A DNA stretch of 64,000 nucleotides, from positions 124,001-188,000 of the forward strand of contig NZ_CP074102.1 in assembly GCF_018310535.1 (NCBI RefSeq), in the 5' to 3' direction. Shown piece after piece: positions 40,312 through 49,331 of this stretch (positions are counted from its first letter, which is position 1; each line of letters starts with the position of its first letter). The notes beneath the pieces were generated by a model. It searched no databases. It was not told where the DNA came from and saw nothing but the letters and a program-made list of their open reading frames with translations. The translations under genes and the position numbers were made by a program. This stretch comes from Streptomyces mirabilis. Its GTDB lineage: Bacteria; Actinomycetota; Actinomycetes; Streptomycetales; Streptomycetaceae.

Positions 40312-41217
40312 TCAGTCCACCGTCGCGGCCTCCGCCAGCGCCTCCAGCACCGGGCGGATCAGCGGATGCCCCTCCGCGCCCCGGCGTACGGCCGCGAAGA
40401 CCCGGCGCGTGGGCGCGACGCCGTCGACCGGCCGCACCAGCACGCCCGTGAGGTCCATGCCGCGCAGGGCCGAGCGGGGCACCAGGGCGACACCCGCGTC
40501 GGCCGAGGCGAGGGCGACGACGGCCCGGAAGTCGTCGGAGGAATGTTCGAGACGGGGTTGGAATCCGGCGTTCTCGCAGGCCAGGACGACCACGTCGTGA
40601 CAGGGGTTGCCGGGGTACGGGCCGATCCACGGGTCCTTGGCCAGCTCGGCGAGCGGAACCTCGGCGGCGTCGGCGAGCCGGTGGCCGAGCGGGACGACCG
40701 CGTCGAAGGGCTCGGCGTACAGGGGTACGGGGGTCAGGCGCGGGTCGTCCGCGTCCGGGGCGCCCCGGTACTCGACGGCGACCGCGATGTCGACCTGCCG
40801 GTCGAGCACCATCGGCAGACTGGCGTCGCCCTCGGCGTCCTGGACGCGGACGTGGATGCCGGGTGCCGTGCGGGCGAGGCGGGCCAGCGCGGGGGCCACC
40901 ACCAGGCCGATGCCGGTCGCGAAGGCGGCGACGGTGACCGTGCCCGCCGAGCCCGAGCTGTACGCGGCCAACTCCGCCTCGGCGCGCTCCAGTTGGGCCA
41001 GCACCTCATTGGTGTGGCTGAGCAGGATCTCGCCGGCCGGAGTCAGCCGTACGCCCTTGGCACCGCGCTCGACGAGCCGGTGGCCGGTCTCCTGCTCCAG
41101 CGCGGTCAGCTGCTGGGAGACGGCCGAGGGGGTGAGATAGAGCGCGGCGGCCGCCGCCGTGACCGTGCGGTGGTCGGCCACCGCACGGAGGATGTGGAGC
41201 CGCCGCGCTTCGATCAT
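40312..41217 (-). CDS. LysR-family transcriptional regulator
   Basis: 301 residues. N-terminal winged helix: RRLHILRAVADHRTVTAAAAALYLTPSAVSQQLTALEQETGHRLVER. Effector domain from about 92 (GTVTVAAFATGIGLVVAPALARLAR). Its ligand is unknown. It lies 31 bp downstream of kbl on the same strand, so it could be the end of a kbl-lysR unit, but threonine control by it is only a guess. Confidence 0.9.
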   Translation of the reverse strand: MIEARRLHILRAVADHRTVTAAAAALYLTPSAVSQQLTALEQETGHRLVERGAKGVRLTPAGEILLSHTNEVLAQLERAEAELAAYSSGSAGTVTVAAFATGIGLVVAPALARLARTAPGIHVRVQDAEGDASLPMVLDRQVDIAVAVEYRGAPDADDPRLTPVPLYAEPFDAVVPLGHRLADAAEVPLAELAKDPWIGPYPGNPCHDVVVLACENAGFQPRLEHSSDDFRAVVALASADAGVALVPRSALRGMDLTGVLVRPVDGVAPTRRVFAAVRRGAEGHPLIRPVLEALAEAATVD

Positions 41218-41248
41218 GCGACCGATTCTCTCAGGTCATCGGCGTCTT

Positions 41249-42442
41249 TCAGCCCTCGAGCTCCGCGCGGGCGGAGACGAACGCGTCGACCGCCCGGTTC
41301 ACGTCCTGCGTCGAGTGCGCGGCCGAGAGCTGGACCCGGATCCGGGCCTGGCCCTGCGGGACCACCGGGTAGGAGAAGCCGATCACGTACACGCCGCGCT
41401 CCAGGAGGAGCTCCGCCATGCGTCCGGCGACGGTCGCGTCACCGATCATGACGGGGGCGATCGCATGGTCACCGGGGAGGATGTCGAAGCCCTCCGCGGT
41501 CATCCGGGAACGGAACAGCGCGGTGTTCTCGGCAAGGCGGATGCGCAGGTCGTCGGCCGACTCCAGCAGGTCGAGCACCTTCAGGGAGGCCGCCGCGATC
41601 ACCGGGGCGAGCGTGTTCGAGAACAGGTACGGGCGGGAGCGCTGGCGCAGCAGGGCGACGATCTCGGCGCGGGCGGCGACATAGCCGCCGGAGGCGCCGC
41701 CGAGCGCCTTGCCGAGGGTGCCGGTGATGATGTCGACGCGGTCCATGACGCCGTGCAGCTCGGGGGTGCCGCGGCCGCCGGGGCCGACGAAGCCGACGGC
41801 GTGCGAGTCGTCGACCATGACCATGGCGTCGTAGCGGTCGGCGAGGTCGCAGATCTCCTTCAGGGGCGCGACATAGCCGTCCATCGAGAAGACACCGTCG
41901 GTGACGATCAGACGGCGGCGCGCGTCGGAGGCCTCCTTGAGCTGGGCCTCCAGGTCGGCCATGTCACGGTTGGCGTACCGGAAGCGGCGTGCCTTGGAGA
42001 GGCGGATGCCGTCGATGATCGAGGCGTGGTTGAGGGCGTCGGAGATGACCGCGTCCTCGGCGCCGAGGAGGGTCTCGAAGACACCGCCGTTGGCGTCGAA
42101 GCAGGAGGAGTAGAGGATCGTGTCCTCCTGGCCGAGGAACGCGGACAGGCGCGCCTCCAGCTCCTTGTGCACCTCCTGCGTACCGCAGATGAAGCGCACG
42201 GACGCCATGCCGTAGCCCCAGCGGTCGAGGGCCTCGTGGGCGGCGGCGACGACCTCGGGGTGGTCGGCGAGGCCGAGGTAGTTGTTCGCGCAGAAGTTGA
42301 GGACCTCGCCGGGGCGGCCGCCCGCGGTGACGCTCACGGTCGCGGACTGCGGGGTGCCGATGACGCGCTCGGGCTTGTGCAGACCGGCGGCGCGGATCTC
42401 GTCGAGGGTGGTGCGGAGGTCGTCGCGCACGGAGTCGAACAT
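41249..42442 (-). CDS. kbl: 2-amino-3-ketobutyrate CoA ligase (glycine C-acetyltransferase)
   Basis: 397 residues, PLP-dependent alpha-oxoamine synthase. Seen: [16 protein letters not shown] near 50, [21 protein letters not shown] near 80, [10 protein letters not shown] near 210, and the PLP lysine in [16 protein letters not shown] near 240. It splits 2-amino-3-oxobutanoate with CoA to glycine and acetyl-CoA. Start ATG 42442 with AGGAG upstream. tdh lies 50 bp upstream in the same direction; together they form the standard threonine-degradation pair. Confidence 0.95.
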   Translation of the reverse strand: MFDSVRDDLRTTLDEIRAAGLHKPERVIGTPQSATVSVTAGGRPGEVLNFCANNYLGLADHPEVVAAAHEALDRWGYGMASVRFICGTQEVHKELEARLSAFLGQEDTILYSSCFDANGGVFETLLGAEDAVISDALNHASIIDGIRLSKARRFRYANRDMADLEAQLKEASDARRRLIVTDGVFSMDGYVAPLKEICDLADRYDAMVMVDDSHAVGFVGPGGRGTPELHGVMDRVDIITGTLGKALGGASGGYVAARAEIVALLRQRSRPYLFSNTLAPVIAAASLKVLDLLESADDLRIRLAENTALFRSRMTAEGFDILPGDHAIAPVMIGDATVAGRMAELLLERGVYVIGFSYPVVPQGQARIRVQLSAAHSTQDVNRAVDAFVSARAELEG

Positions 42443-42492
42443 GGGAAGGGCTCCTAGGGGGTTACGCGGTTCGGAGTGGCTCGTGCGGACGC

Positions 42493-43521
42493 TCACGCGC
42501 TCCAGTCGAGGATGACCTTGCCGCCGCGGCCGCTCGCGGCGTCCGCGAAGGCTGCCTCGTAGTCGCGGTAGTCGTAGCGGCCGGTGATGACCGGTGCGAG
42601 GTCAAGGCCGCCTTCGAGGAGGACGGACATCGCGTACCAGGTCTCGAACATCTCACGGCCGTAGATGCCCTTGATCGTGATCATGGAGGTGACGATCCGG
42701 GACCAGTCGACCGGAAACTCCTCGGCGGGCAGGCCGAGCATCGCGATCCGGCCGCCGTGCGTCATGTTGGCGATCATGTCGCGCATCGCCTCGGGGCGGC
42801 CGGACATCTCCAGGCCGATGTCGAAGCCCTCGCGCAGGCCGAGGGCGCGCTGCCCGTCGGCGATGGTCGACTCCGCGACGTTCAGCGCGAGGCTGACGCC
42901 GATCTTGCGGGCGAGATCGAGGCGCTCCTCGCTGACGTCGGTGATGACGACGTTGCGGGCACCCGCGTGCCGGGCCACGGCCGCGGCCATCAGACCGATC
43001 GGGCCCGCGCCCGTGATGAGGATGTCCTCGCCGACCAGGGGGAAGGAGAGTGCCGTGTGCACGGCGTTGCCGAACGGGTCGAAGATCGCGGCGACGTCGA
43101 GGTCGACCGGGACCCGATGCACCCACACGTTGGCGGCGGGCAGGGCCACGTACTCGGCGAACGCGCCGTCGCGGCCGACGCCCAGGCCGACCGTGGCGCG
43201 GCACAGGTGGCGGCGCCCGGCCAGGCAGTTGCGGCACTTGCCGCACACGAGGTGGCCCTCGCCGCTGACCCGGTCGCCTGCCTTGATGTCGGCGACGTCG
43301 CGGCCGGTCTCGACGACCTCTCCGACGAACTCGTGGCCGAGGACTAGCGGCGTGCGGATGGCCTGCTGCGCCCAGCCGTCCCAGTTGCGGATGTGCAGGT
43401 CGGTGCCGCAGATCCCGGTCCTGAGGACCTTGATCAGTACGTCGCCGGGGCCGATCTCCGGTTCCGGGACGTCCGTCAGCCAGAGCCCGGGCTCCGCCTT
43501 CTCCTTGACCAGCGCCTTCAA
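42493..43521 (-). CDS. tdh: L-threonine 3-dehydrogenase
   Basis: 342 residues, zinc medium-chain dehydrogenase, closely following the bacterial TDH pattern: [16 protein letters not shown] near 38 (catalytic Cys), GHEFVGEVV near 62, [22 protein letters not shown] near 90 with the four structural-zinc Cys split across it, [15 protein letters not shown] near 150, [13 protein letters not shown] near 172 for NAD, and [13 protein letters not shown] near 300. I start at TTG 43521, where the product begins KALVKEK as in E. coli, with GGGAG 7 bases upstream. No ATG fits. It oxidises threonine to 2-amino-3-oxobutanoate for Kbl. Confidence 0.93.
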   Translation of the reverse strand: MKALVKEKAEPGLWLTDVPEPEIGPGDVLIKVLRTGICGTDLHIRNWDGWAQQAIRTPLVLGHEFVGEVVETGRDVADIKAGDRVSGEGHLVCGKCRNCLAGRRHLCRATVGLGVGRDGAFAEYVALPAANVWVHRVPVDLDVAAIFDPFGNAVHTALSFPLVGEDILITGAGPIGLMAAAVARHAGARNVVITDVSEERLDLARKIGVSLALNVAESTIADGQRALGLREGFDIGLEMSGRPEAMRDMIANMTHGGRIAMLGLPAEEFPVDWSRIVTSMITIKGIYGREMFETWYAMSVLLEGGLDLAPVITGRYDYRDYEAAFADAASGRGGKVILDWSA

Positions 43522-43660
43522 GCTGCGGCTCCCGTGGTGAGATCCCGGAGCAGGGCACGCCGAAGGGGCCCGTACCGGGGAGAGGGGTGATTTCCCGGAG
43601 AAATCTGCCGCACGGGGGCGCCGTCGGTCCATCGAGGATTTCTTAAGCGCTGCCGCAGCT

Positions 43661-43703
43661 TTCCTTCACGCCTCCGGCCAGGGCTTCCTTCACGCCTCCG
43701 GCC
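43661..43703. repeat. Two 19-bp direct repeats, 24-bp period
   Basis: TTCCTTCACGCCTCCGGCC at 43661-43679 and 43685-43703, between the GAF gene end and tdh. Non-coding. Confidence 0.65.
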
Positions 43704-43710
43704 GCGGGCG

Positions 43711-44301
43711 TCAGATCCCCCCGGTGTCCTCCCTGCGCTCGATCCGCTCGACCAGTTCCGCCGCCATCGACTTGATGGTCTCCAGGCCCGCCTTCCCCCA
43801 CGGGCGCGGTTCGAGGTCGACGACGCAGATCGTCCCGAGGGCGATGCCGGTGTGGTCGATGAGCGGGGCGCCCAGGTAGGAGCGGACGCCGATCTCGTCG
43901 ACGACCGGGTTGCCGGCGAAACGCGGGTAGTCGCAGACGTCTTCCAGGACCAGCGCCCTGCGGCGGACCACCACATGGGGGCAGAACCCGTAGTCGCGGG
44001 TCATGTAGCGCCCGACGACCTTCACGGTGCCGTCCGGGGCGGCCGGGAGCGGCCGGGTGACCGAGACGTTTCCGTCCGGGGTGTGCAGGCCCGCGAAGAA
44101 CTGCCGGTTCTCGTCGATGAAGTTGACCATCGAGTACGGCACCGCGGCGACCTCGGCGAGTCGGTCCGCGAAGGCGTCGAAGGCGGGTTCCGTGTGCTCC
44201 CCCAGGCCCAGTCGGCGCAGCCGCCTGACACGGGCGGGGGCGTCCTTGTCCTCCGGGGTCAGCAGCAGACGACCGGCCGGGCGCGGCGGGTCGTAACTCA
44301 T
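43711..44301 (-). CDS. Conservon-linked GAF-domain protein
   Basis: 196 residues, essentially one GAF domain: RLAEVAAVPYSMVNFIDENRQFFAGLH near 47, YGFCPHVVVRRRALVLEDV near 105, SYLGAPLIDHTGIALGTICVVD near 140. No output domain. Such stand-alone GAF proteins often end conservon operons. A small molecule or redox ligand is plausible but unknown. It lies about 107 bp after cvnD on the same strand. Confidence 0.85.
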   Translation of the reverse strand: MSYDPPRPAGRLLLTPEDKDAPARVRRLRRLGLGEHTEPAFDAFADRLAEVAAVPYSMVNFIDENRQFFAGLHTPDGNVSVTRPLPAAPDGTVKVVGRYMTRDYGFCPHVVVRRRALVLEDVCDYPRFAGNPVVDEIGVRSYLGAPLIDHTGIALGTICVVDLEPRPWGKAGLETIKSMAAELVERIERREDTGGI

Positions 44302-44408
44302 CTACGGGCTCCCTGTGGTGGGGCGGGCGTCATGGTGTGTGGGCTCCGTGGCGGGGACGTGGGTCGGGTGCGGGCTCAGCCGGTCGAAGGGGTGCGCGGG
44401 GCGCGGGC

Positions 44409-44996
44409 TCAGCGGCTGGGGGCGTGCGTCGGTGCGTGGGCGATGAGGTGGCGGACCAGGGTGAGCAGCGTCTGCACGCCCGAACTGGAGATCCGGGCGT
44501 CACAGCGCACGATGGGGATCTCGGGGTCGAGGTCGATGGCCGCGCGCACCTCCTCGGGGTCGTAGCGGTAGGCACCGTCGAACTCGTTGACGGCGACGAT
44601 GAAGCCGAGACCACGCTGCTCGAAGAAGTCGACGGCCGCGAAACAGTCCTCCAGGCGACGGGTGTCGGCGAGGATCACCGCACCGAGCGCGCCCTCGGAC
44701 AGCTCGTCCCACATGAACCAGAACCGCTGCTGCCCGGGGGTGCCGAACAGGTACAGGACGTGTTCCGGATCGAGGGTGATGCGGCCGAAGTCCATCGCCA
44801 CGGTGGTCTCGACCTTGTTCTCGATGCCGTCGAGATTGTCGGTCGCGGCGCTGACCGTGGTGAGCAGCTCCTCCGTGCTGAGCGGCGCGATCTCGCTCAC
44901 CGCGCCCACGAAGGTCGTCTTGCCGACTCCGAACCCGCCCGCCACCAGGATCTTCAGCGCGGTGGGGAAGGGATCAGAGCTGTCGTCGTAGTCCAT
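44409..44996 (-). CDS. cvnD: Conservon GTPase-like protein CvnD (second conservon)
   Basis: 195 residues. P-loop VAGGFGVGKTTFVGAVSEI near 19, DFGRITLD near 70, LFGTPGQQRFWFMWDEL near 82, VNEFDGAY near 135. Canonical conservon D protein, overlapping the end of cvnC by 23 bases. Compared with the copy at 28902 it retains the usual GGFGVGKTT loop, where that one has GHFAVGKTT. Confidence 0.93.
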   Translation of the reverse strand: MDYDDSSDPFPTALKILVAGGFGVGKTTFVGAVSEIAPLSTEELLTTVSAATDNLDGIENKVETTVAMDFGRITLDPEHVLYLFGTPGQQRFWFMWDELSEGALGAVILADTRRLEDCFAAVDFFEQRGLGFIVAVNEFDGAYRYDPEEVRAAIDLDPEIPIVRCDARISSSGVQTLLTLVRHLIAHAPTHAPSR

Positions 44997-45345
44997 CGAG
45001 CACTGCCTCCAGAAGAGACCGGTCAGTGGGGTTGTGGTGGAACTCGGGCGGCTTGGTGGTCAGTGCCCCGCAGTCGACGAGGTCGGAGAGCAGCACCTTG
45101 GTGACCGCCGCGGGCAGCTTCAGGTGTGCGGCGATCTCCGCGACCGAGACGGGCGCCCGGCACAGTTCGAGTGCCTGGGTGTGCTCGGGACCGAGGTAGC
45201 CCAGAGGTGTGGCCCCGGTGGCCATCACCTGCGACAGCAGGTCGAGGGCGGTGGTCGGCCGGGTCCGGCCGTTGCTGACCGTGTAGGGGCGCACCAGCCG
45301 TCCGGCCGCGTCGTCGAGCCAGGGCCCGTCGCCGGCCGCGGCCAT
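44974..45345 (-). CDS. cvnC: Conservon DUF742 protein CvnC (second conservon)
   Basis: 123 residues: LVRPYTVSNGRTRPTTALDLLSQVMA near 15 and ALELCRAPVSVAEIAAHLKLPAAVTKVLLSDLVDCGAL near 65, the DUF742 signature, split here for length only. I start at ATG 45345 just after the cvnB stop; the long open frame upstream lies over cvnB and is a shadow. Confidence 0.9.
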   Translation of the reverse strand: MAAAGDGPWLDDAAGRLVRPYTVSNGRTRPTTALDLLSQVMATGATPLGYLGPEHTQALELCRAPVSVAEIAAHLKLPAAVTKVLLSDLVDCGALTTKPPEFHHNPTDRSLLEAVLDGLRRQL

Positions 45346-45347
45346 GC

Positions 45348-45782
45348 TCAAGGCCTCATCGCCGGCGGTTCCACGGCGGCCTGCCGGGGCGCGGTCATCA
45401 GATACGGACGGACGCTCTTGACCAGCATCGCCATCTCGTAACCGAGCACCGCCGCGTCGGCCTCGCGGCCGGCGAGCACGGCGAGACAGGTGCCGGAGCC
45501 CGCGGTGGAGACGAACAGCAGGGTCGAGTCGAGCTCGACGACGACCTGGCGTACGTCTCCGCCGTCGCCGAAGCGCACGCCCGCGCTGCGGCCTAGCGAG
45601 TAGAGGCCGGAGGCGAGCGCCGCCATGTGGTCGGCGCTGTCCGGGTCGAGGCCGTGGACCGACTTCACGAGTCCGTCGCAGGAGAGGAGTACCGCGCTGG
45701 TCGTGTGCGGTACGCGCTGTACGAGGCCGCTCATCAGCCAGTCGAGATCGGATACATGGGCGGTCGGCGCGTCGCTCGCCAT
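45348..45782 (-). CDS. cvnB: Conservon roadblock/LC7 protein CvnB (second conservon)
   Basis: 144 residues, roadblock/LC7 domain: LDWLMSGLVQRVPHTTSAVLLSCDG near 13, then ADHMAALASGLYSLGRSAG near 47. ATG 45782 with AAGGAG 8-9 bases upstream fixes the start; the open frame continues to 45878 without coding bias. It follows cvnA by 92 bp. Confidence 0.92.
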   Translation of the reverse strand: MASDAPTAHVSDLDWLMSGLVQRVPHTTSAVLLSCDGLVKSVHGLDPDSADHMAALASGLYSLGRSAGVRFGDGGDVRQVVVELDSTLLFVSTAGSGTCLAVLAGREADAAVLGYEMAMLVKSVRPYLMTAPRQAAVEPPAMRP

Positions 45783-45874
45783 GGTGGATCGACTCCTTGA
45801 AGTACGAAGGTCTGCCGGAGCGCAGGGTGTGGGGGTGTGGAAGGGCGTGCGGGTGGGGGTCGTCAGGGGGGTGG

Positions 45875-47926
45875 TCATCCGGCCGTTGTGCTCCCGTCGT
45901 GCCGGGCCGTGTGGTCGTGTCCGGGCACGGGTGCGCTGTCGCGGGTCCCGTGCGCCTCGCGAGGGGCGGGCGCATGCGCCGTGTGGGTGTCGGCTATGCG
46001 GGGCGCGCCCGTGGACGTCTGGTCGACGCGGAGCACATCGAGCGGCGGCAACGGGTCCAGGTGCCGCAGGTCCGGGTGCGGCGGGTCCGAGTGCGGCGGG
46101 TCCCGGTGCAGCAGGTCCGGATGCGGCAGGTCGGAGTTCGGCAGATCAGGGTGTGGCCGCTCCAGGTTCGGTGCTCCCCTGTGCGGTGCCTCCGTGCGCC
46201 GTTCCTCGGCGTGCTGGGCCTCCGCGAGCCCGATGCCTCGCTGGAACGCCGCCATCAGGCCGGGGTCGTGGCCGACGACCTGCTCCGGATCCTGGCGGGG
46301 CAGGGGCCCGTCGCGCAGTTGGGGCGCGATGTGCTCCTGGGCGCGCCGCTTGGGCAGCTGCGGCTTGCCCATGGTGCCCCGCACCGCGCCGTTGCGGGGA
46401 GTGGGCGGCATGGCCGCGTTCTCCGCGACCACGGGCCGGTCGTCGGGGCGGATGCCGGGCAGGGCCTCGGCCGGGTTGGGTCGCTGCGCGCGGGCGCCGC
46501 GCACGGGGAGCGGCGCCGGGCCGCTGCCGCCCGTGCCGAGCGCGGCGGGCGGCATCTGGTCCCGCTGCACCTGCCGCGGCACGGAGGCTGCCATCGCGCC
46601 GGCGGACGGCACGGGCGCGGTCGGCCCGGCCTGTGGTCCGGCGGGCGGACGCGGGCCGCCGGGCTTGGCCCGCTGGGTCGGCTGGGGCTGCGCCTGCGAT
46701 ACGTCCCCGGGGGCGCCCTGCGCCGCGCCCAACAGCGCCTGCGGTACGACGAGTACGGCCTGGACTCCGCCGTAGATGTTGGTCTGGAGCCGTACGTGGA
46801 TACCGTGCCGCCGGGCGAGCTGGGACACCACGAACAGACCGATCCGGCCGTCCTGGAGGAGGCTGGCGACATTCACCTGATCGGGGTCGGTGAGCAGCGC
46901 GTTCATCTTGTCCTGTTCACCCACGGGCATGCCCAGACCCCGGTCCTCGACCTCGACCGCGAGGCCGGAGGTGACGAGGTTGGCACGCAGCAGCACTTGG
47001 GTGTGCGGGGCGGAGAACACCGTGGCGTTCTCGACGAGTTCGGCCAGCAGGTGGATGACGTCGGCGACGGCGTGCCCGCGCAGGGTGCCGTCGATCGGGG
47101 GTACCAGCTTGACCCGCGAGTACTGCTCGACCTCGGCGATCGCGGACCGCAGCACCTCGGTCATGGAGACGGGGTTGCTCCACTGGCGGCGTGAGACGGC
47201 GCCGCCGAGCACGGCGAGGTTCTCGGCGTGCCGGCGGATGCGGGTGGCGAGGTGGTCGACGTGGAAGAGGCCCTTGAGCAGGTCCGGGTCCTCGATCTCG
47301 TTCTCCAGCTCGTCGAGGATCGAGATCTCGCGGTGCACGAGGGACTGAAGGCGCCGCGCGAGATTGACGAAGACCTCGACCTTCTGCTCGCTGCCCGCCT
47401 GGCTGGAGAGTTGGGCTGCCTGCACGACGGCGGTGACGGCGCCGTCGTGCGCGCGGGAGAGGTCGGCGGCGAGCAGCTCGAACTCGTCGGCGTCCGGCTT
47501 GGGCCGGTGGCGCGGCTTGGGCGCGGGAGGGCTCTCGCCCCGGCGCAGGCCCTCGACGACGACGCGCAGGTCGGCCTCGGTACGGGCGCTGCCGCGGCGC
47601 AGGGCGCCGATGCGTTCCCGTACGGACGTGGCGGCCCGGTCGGCGCCCACGGCGGCGATCAGGATGCCCGCGAGGGCCACACAGCCGGCGCCGGCGAGCA
47701 CCGCCCACAAGACGGCGCCGGGGCGTACGCCGGTGGAGCGGACGGTGAACAGCACCGCCGCACACCCGCTGAGCGCCACCGCGATCGGCGGCAGGACCGC
47801 CAGGCGCAGCAACTGGGGCCGTAGGCGGGTCTCGGGCTGTGGGGGAACCGTGCGGGCGACCGGCCGCCCGTGCCGCCCGCCCTCACGGCGGTCTGCGCGT
47901 GCGGCCGGTGCGCGGAGGTGAGACAT
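45875..47926 (-). CDS. cvnA: Conservon histidine-kinase-like protein CvnA (second conservon)
   Basis: 683 residues. Two membrane helices near 50-70 and 78-100 (LAVLPPIAVALSGCAAVLF; VLWAVLAGAGCVALAGILI). Helical dimer region 150-245, HATPase_c about 285-390 with LLAELVENATVFSAPHT (N box) and VEDRGLGM (G1). The long disordered tail carries the CvnA AAFQRG motif near 585. After it comes a His/Pro/Asp repeat tract (DLPHPDL-like units, about 600-645). ATG 47926 with GAGGA upstream is preferred; an upstream frame to 48052 is open. Membrane scaffold and sensor of the conservon. Confidence 0.88.
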   Translation of the reverse strand: MSHLRAPAARADRREGGRHGRPVARTVPPQPETRLRPQLLRLAVLPPIAVALSGCAAVLFTVRSTGVRPGAVLWAVLAGAGCVALAGILIAAVGADRAATSVRERIGALRRGSARTEADLRVVVEGLRRGESPPAPKPRHRPKPDADEFELLAADLSRAHDGAVTAVVQAAQLSSQAGSEQKVEVFVNLARRLQSLVHREISILDELENEIEDPDLLKGLFHVDHLATRIRRHAENLAVLGGAVSRRQWSNPVSMTEVLRSAIAEVEQYSRVKLVPPIDGTLRGHAVADVIHLLAELVENATVFSAPHTQVLLRANLVTSGLAVEVEDRGLGMPVGEQDKMNALLTDPDQVNVASLLQDGRIGLFVVSQLARRHGIHVRLQTNIYGGVQAVLVVPQALLGAAQGAPGDVSQAQPQPTQRAKPGGPRPPAGPQAGPTAPVPSAGAMAASVPRQVQRDQMPPAALGTGGSGPAPLPVRGARAQRPNPAEALPGIRPDDRPVVAENAAMPPTPRNGAVRGTMGKPQLPKRRAQEHIAPQLRDGPLPRQDPEQVVGHDPGLMAAFQRGIGLAEAQHAEERRTEAPHRGAPNLERPHPDLPNSDLPHPDLLHRDPPHSDPPHPDLRHLDPLPPLDVLRVDQTSTGAPRIADTHTAHAPAPREAHGTRDSAPVPGHDHTARHDGSTTAG
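46055..46170 (-). repeat. 15-bp repeats in the cvnA tail
   Basis: Six to eight degenerate copies of GCGGCGGGTCCGAGT-like units encode a tract of [LP]PH[PS]D. It is a coding minisatellite within the disordered C-terminus. Confidence 0.6.
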
Positions 47927-48221
47927 CTGCGTCCTCGTACTGGTGCGTCGGGGGCCACGGGGGCTCCCGCGGGTCTGCGCGACTCGGGCGTGCGCCATCG
48001 CGATGCCGGTCGAGAGAGCCGAAAAAATCGGCCCTGCGTCGCCCGACGGCAACTGACAGTAGTCGCCAAGCCATCATGTGCGGTGGGCAGTTGACAAACT
48101 CCCCCGGAAGGCGTCCCGCTCTGGTATGAGGCCTCGTACGGCAGACCGATATCCCTCTCGGACGCATGTTCCCTTGCATCACGGATCCGATCAGAGCTGG
48201 TCAGAACCGGTCGCGAAAAAA

Positions 48222-48264
48222 ACGGCGAGGGCCGGGGAGCAACTCGCTCCCCGGCCCTCGCCGT
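48222..48264 (-). terminator. Strong intrinsic terminator (minus strand)
   Basis: Perfect 19-bp stem (48222-48240 with 48246-48264), loop AACTC, followed on the minus strand by TTTTTT. It ends transcripts arriving from the SLATT-like gene or the metallo-hydrolase remnant. Confidence 0.9.
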
Positions 48265-48274
48265 CGATCGGACA

Positions 48275-48366
48275 TTCAGGAAATTCGGCTCGCGGACGCC
48301 GTCTCGGGCTCTCCGGTGCCCTCAGATACGTGTCGCGGCTCGTCACCGGCCGTGTGCACTTCTTCT
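48275..48366 (-). pseudogene. Remnant of a metallo-hydrolase 3' end
   Basis: On the minus strand the frame ends EGTGEPETASA..., stop at 48275. The intact MBL-fold gene at 57646 ends EGTGEPETVSAG. Alignment without gaps continues back through an AGD triplet, about 13 identities in 21 residues. The DNA core GTCTCGGGCTCTCC is shared at about 48300 and 57660. No domain remains upstream, so this is a fragment followed directly by a terminator. It marks one edge of the accessory island. Confidence 0.6.
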
Positions 48367-48396
48367 AGCGAGCCATGTCTCCAGACCGGCGCCTCT

Positions 48397-49257
48397 TCAT
48401 TCAGTGCTCCACTTCACCATCCAGCTCTCGTTCAGCACAGAGATGACCTCCTCGCAGCGGCGGACGAACACGTCGTCGCTCTGCGCCGACTGCTGTCCCT
48501 GGACCGACCATCGAGCGAGAAGGCGCTCCAACTCGTCCGCTGTGCGCGCGAACTCGACCTGCTGATAGGCGTACTTGGATGCCGTGGAATGAGCACTCAC
48601 CGCGGCTGCGGCCACGGCCACCACCGCTACCCACGCGGCGGCTTGCGCAACTCCGTAGGCACCTGCCACCGCGCCCAAGAGCGCGCCTGCACAGCCGAAG
48701 AGGAACTCTGCGCGCCGCACCGCTGCCAGCCGTCGTCCCATCTCCAGTGCCTTGGGGCGGTAGTAGTGAGCGATCTGTCCCTTCAGACGGATGTCCACGT
48801 AGGAATCGATGTCGGTGATTGCGGGCAGTGGCCTGGCGACCGGAGAAAGACCGATGACGGACGGCAGAAGATCTGAAGTCTCACTCCGCAGTCGACCGAC
48901 GCGATCGTGCAGAACGGCCTCGGCCTCGGCTCCGCGGTAAGGGCCGGCTCCGGCCAGAAAGACGTAGACCTCGTTCTTGATCGCCTCGCTCATCGAGCGC
49001 AACCGCGTCCAGTTCTGGATGGCTTTGGGGCCTGTCTGCCTTGCCAGCAGGGGAACCGTGCCCGCGGCCAGCGCGGCCGCGAAGGCGAAGGTCTGGCCGA
49101 GCACCCTGCTCCCACCCATTGCCTGAGAGGCGGCTGTGCCGAGGAGCGCCGCCAGAATCCCCATGAAGAGCGACAACGTCCTCGCACGACCGATGGCCGC
49201 CTTGAGACGATTCGCAGCCTGGGACCAGGAACTCTGCTCGTCCCAGACGCTCGCCAC
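48397..49257 (-). CDS. SLATT/DUF4231-like membrane protein, effector candidate
   Basis: 286 residues. Two hydrophobic hairpins: about 26-47 and 54-74 (TLSLFMGILAALLGTAAS; FAFAAALAAGTVPLLA), and about 182-223 (FLFGCAGALLGAVAGAYGV). The second is followed by a helix (YAYQQVEFARTADELERLLARW). The 2TM pairs with flanking helices match the SLATT/DUF4231 group, which is predicted to form pores in nucleotide-signal conflict systems. I prefer GTG 49257 with GGGGGAG upstream; the frame is open to TTG 49317. Divergent from the MoxR gene with 74 bp between starts. Its neighbours suggest a death-effector role (inference). Confidence 0.7.
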   Translation of the reverse strand: MASVWDEQSSWSQAANRLKAAIGRARTLSLFMGILAALLGTAASQAMGGSRVLGQTFAFAAALAAGTVPLLARQTGPKAIQNWTRLRSMSEAIKNEVYVFLAGAGPYRGAEAEAVLHDRVGRLRSETSDLLPSVIGLSPVARPLPAITDIDSYVDIRLKGQIAHYYRPKALEMGRRLAAVRRAEFLFGCAGALLGAVAGAYGVAQAAAWVAVVAVAAAAVSAHSTASKYAYQQVEFARTADELERLLARWSVQGQQSAQSDDVFVRRCEEVISVLNESWMVKWSTE

Positions 49258-49331
49258 CCCTGTGTCTCCCCCGAGTCGATTCACGGTGTGATTGTGGCCG
49301 ACTGCCCCGTCGCCCAACCAGGGGGTACAGA

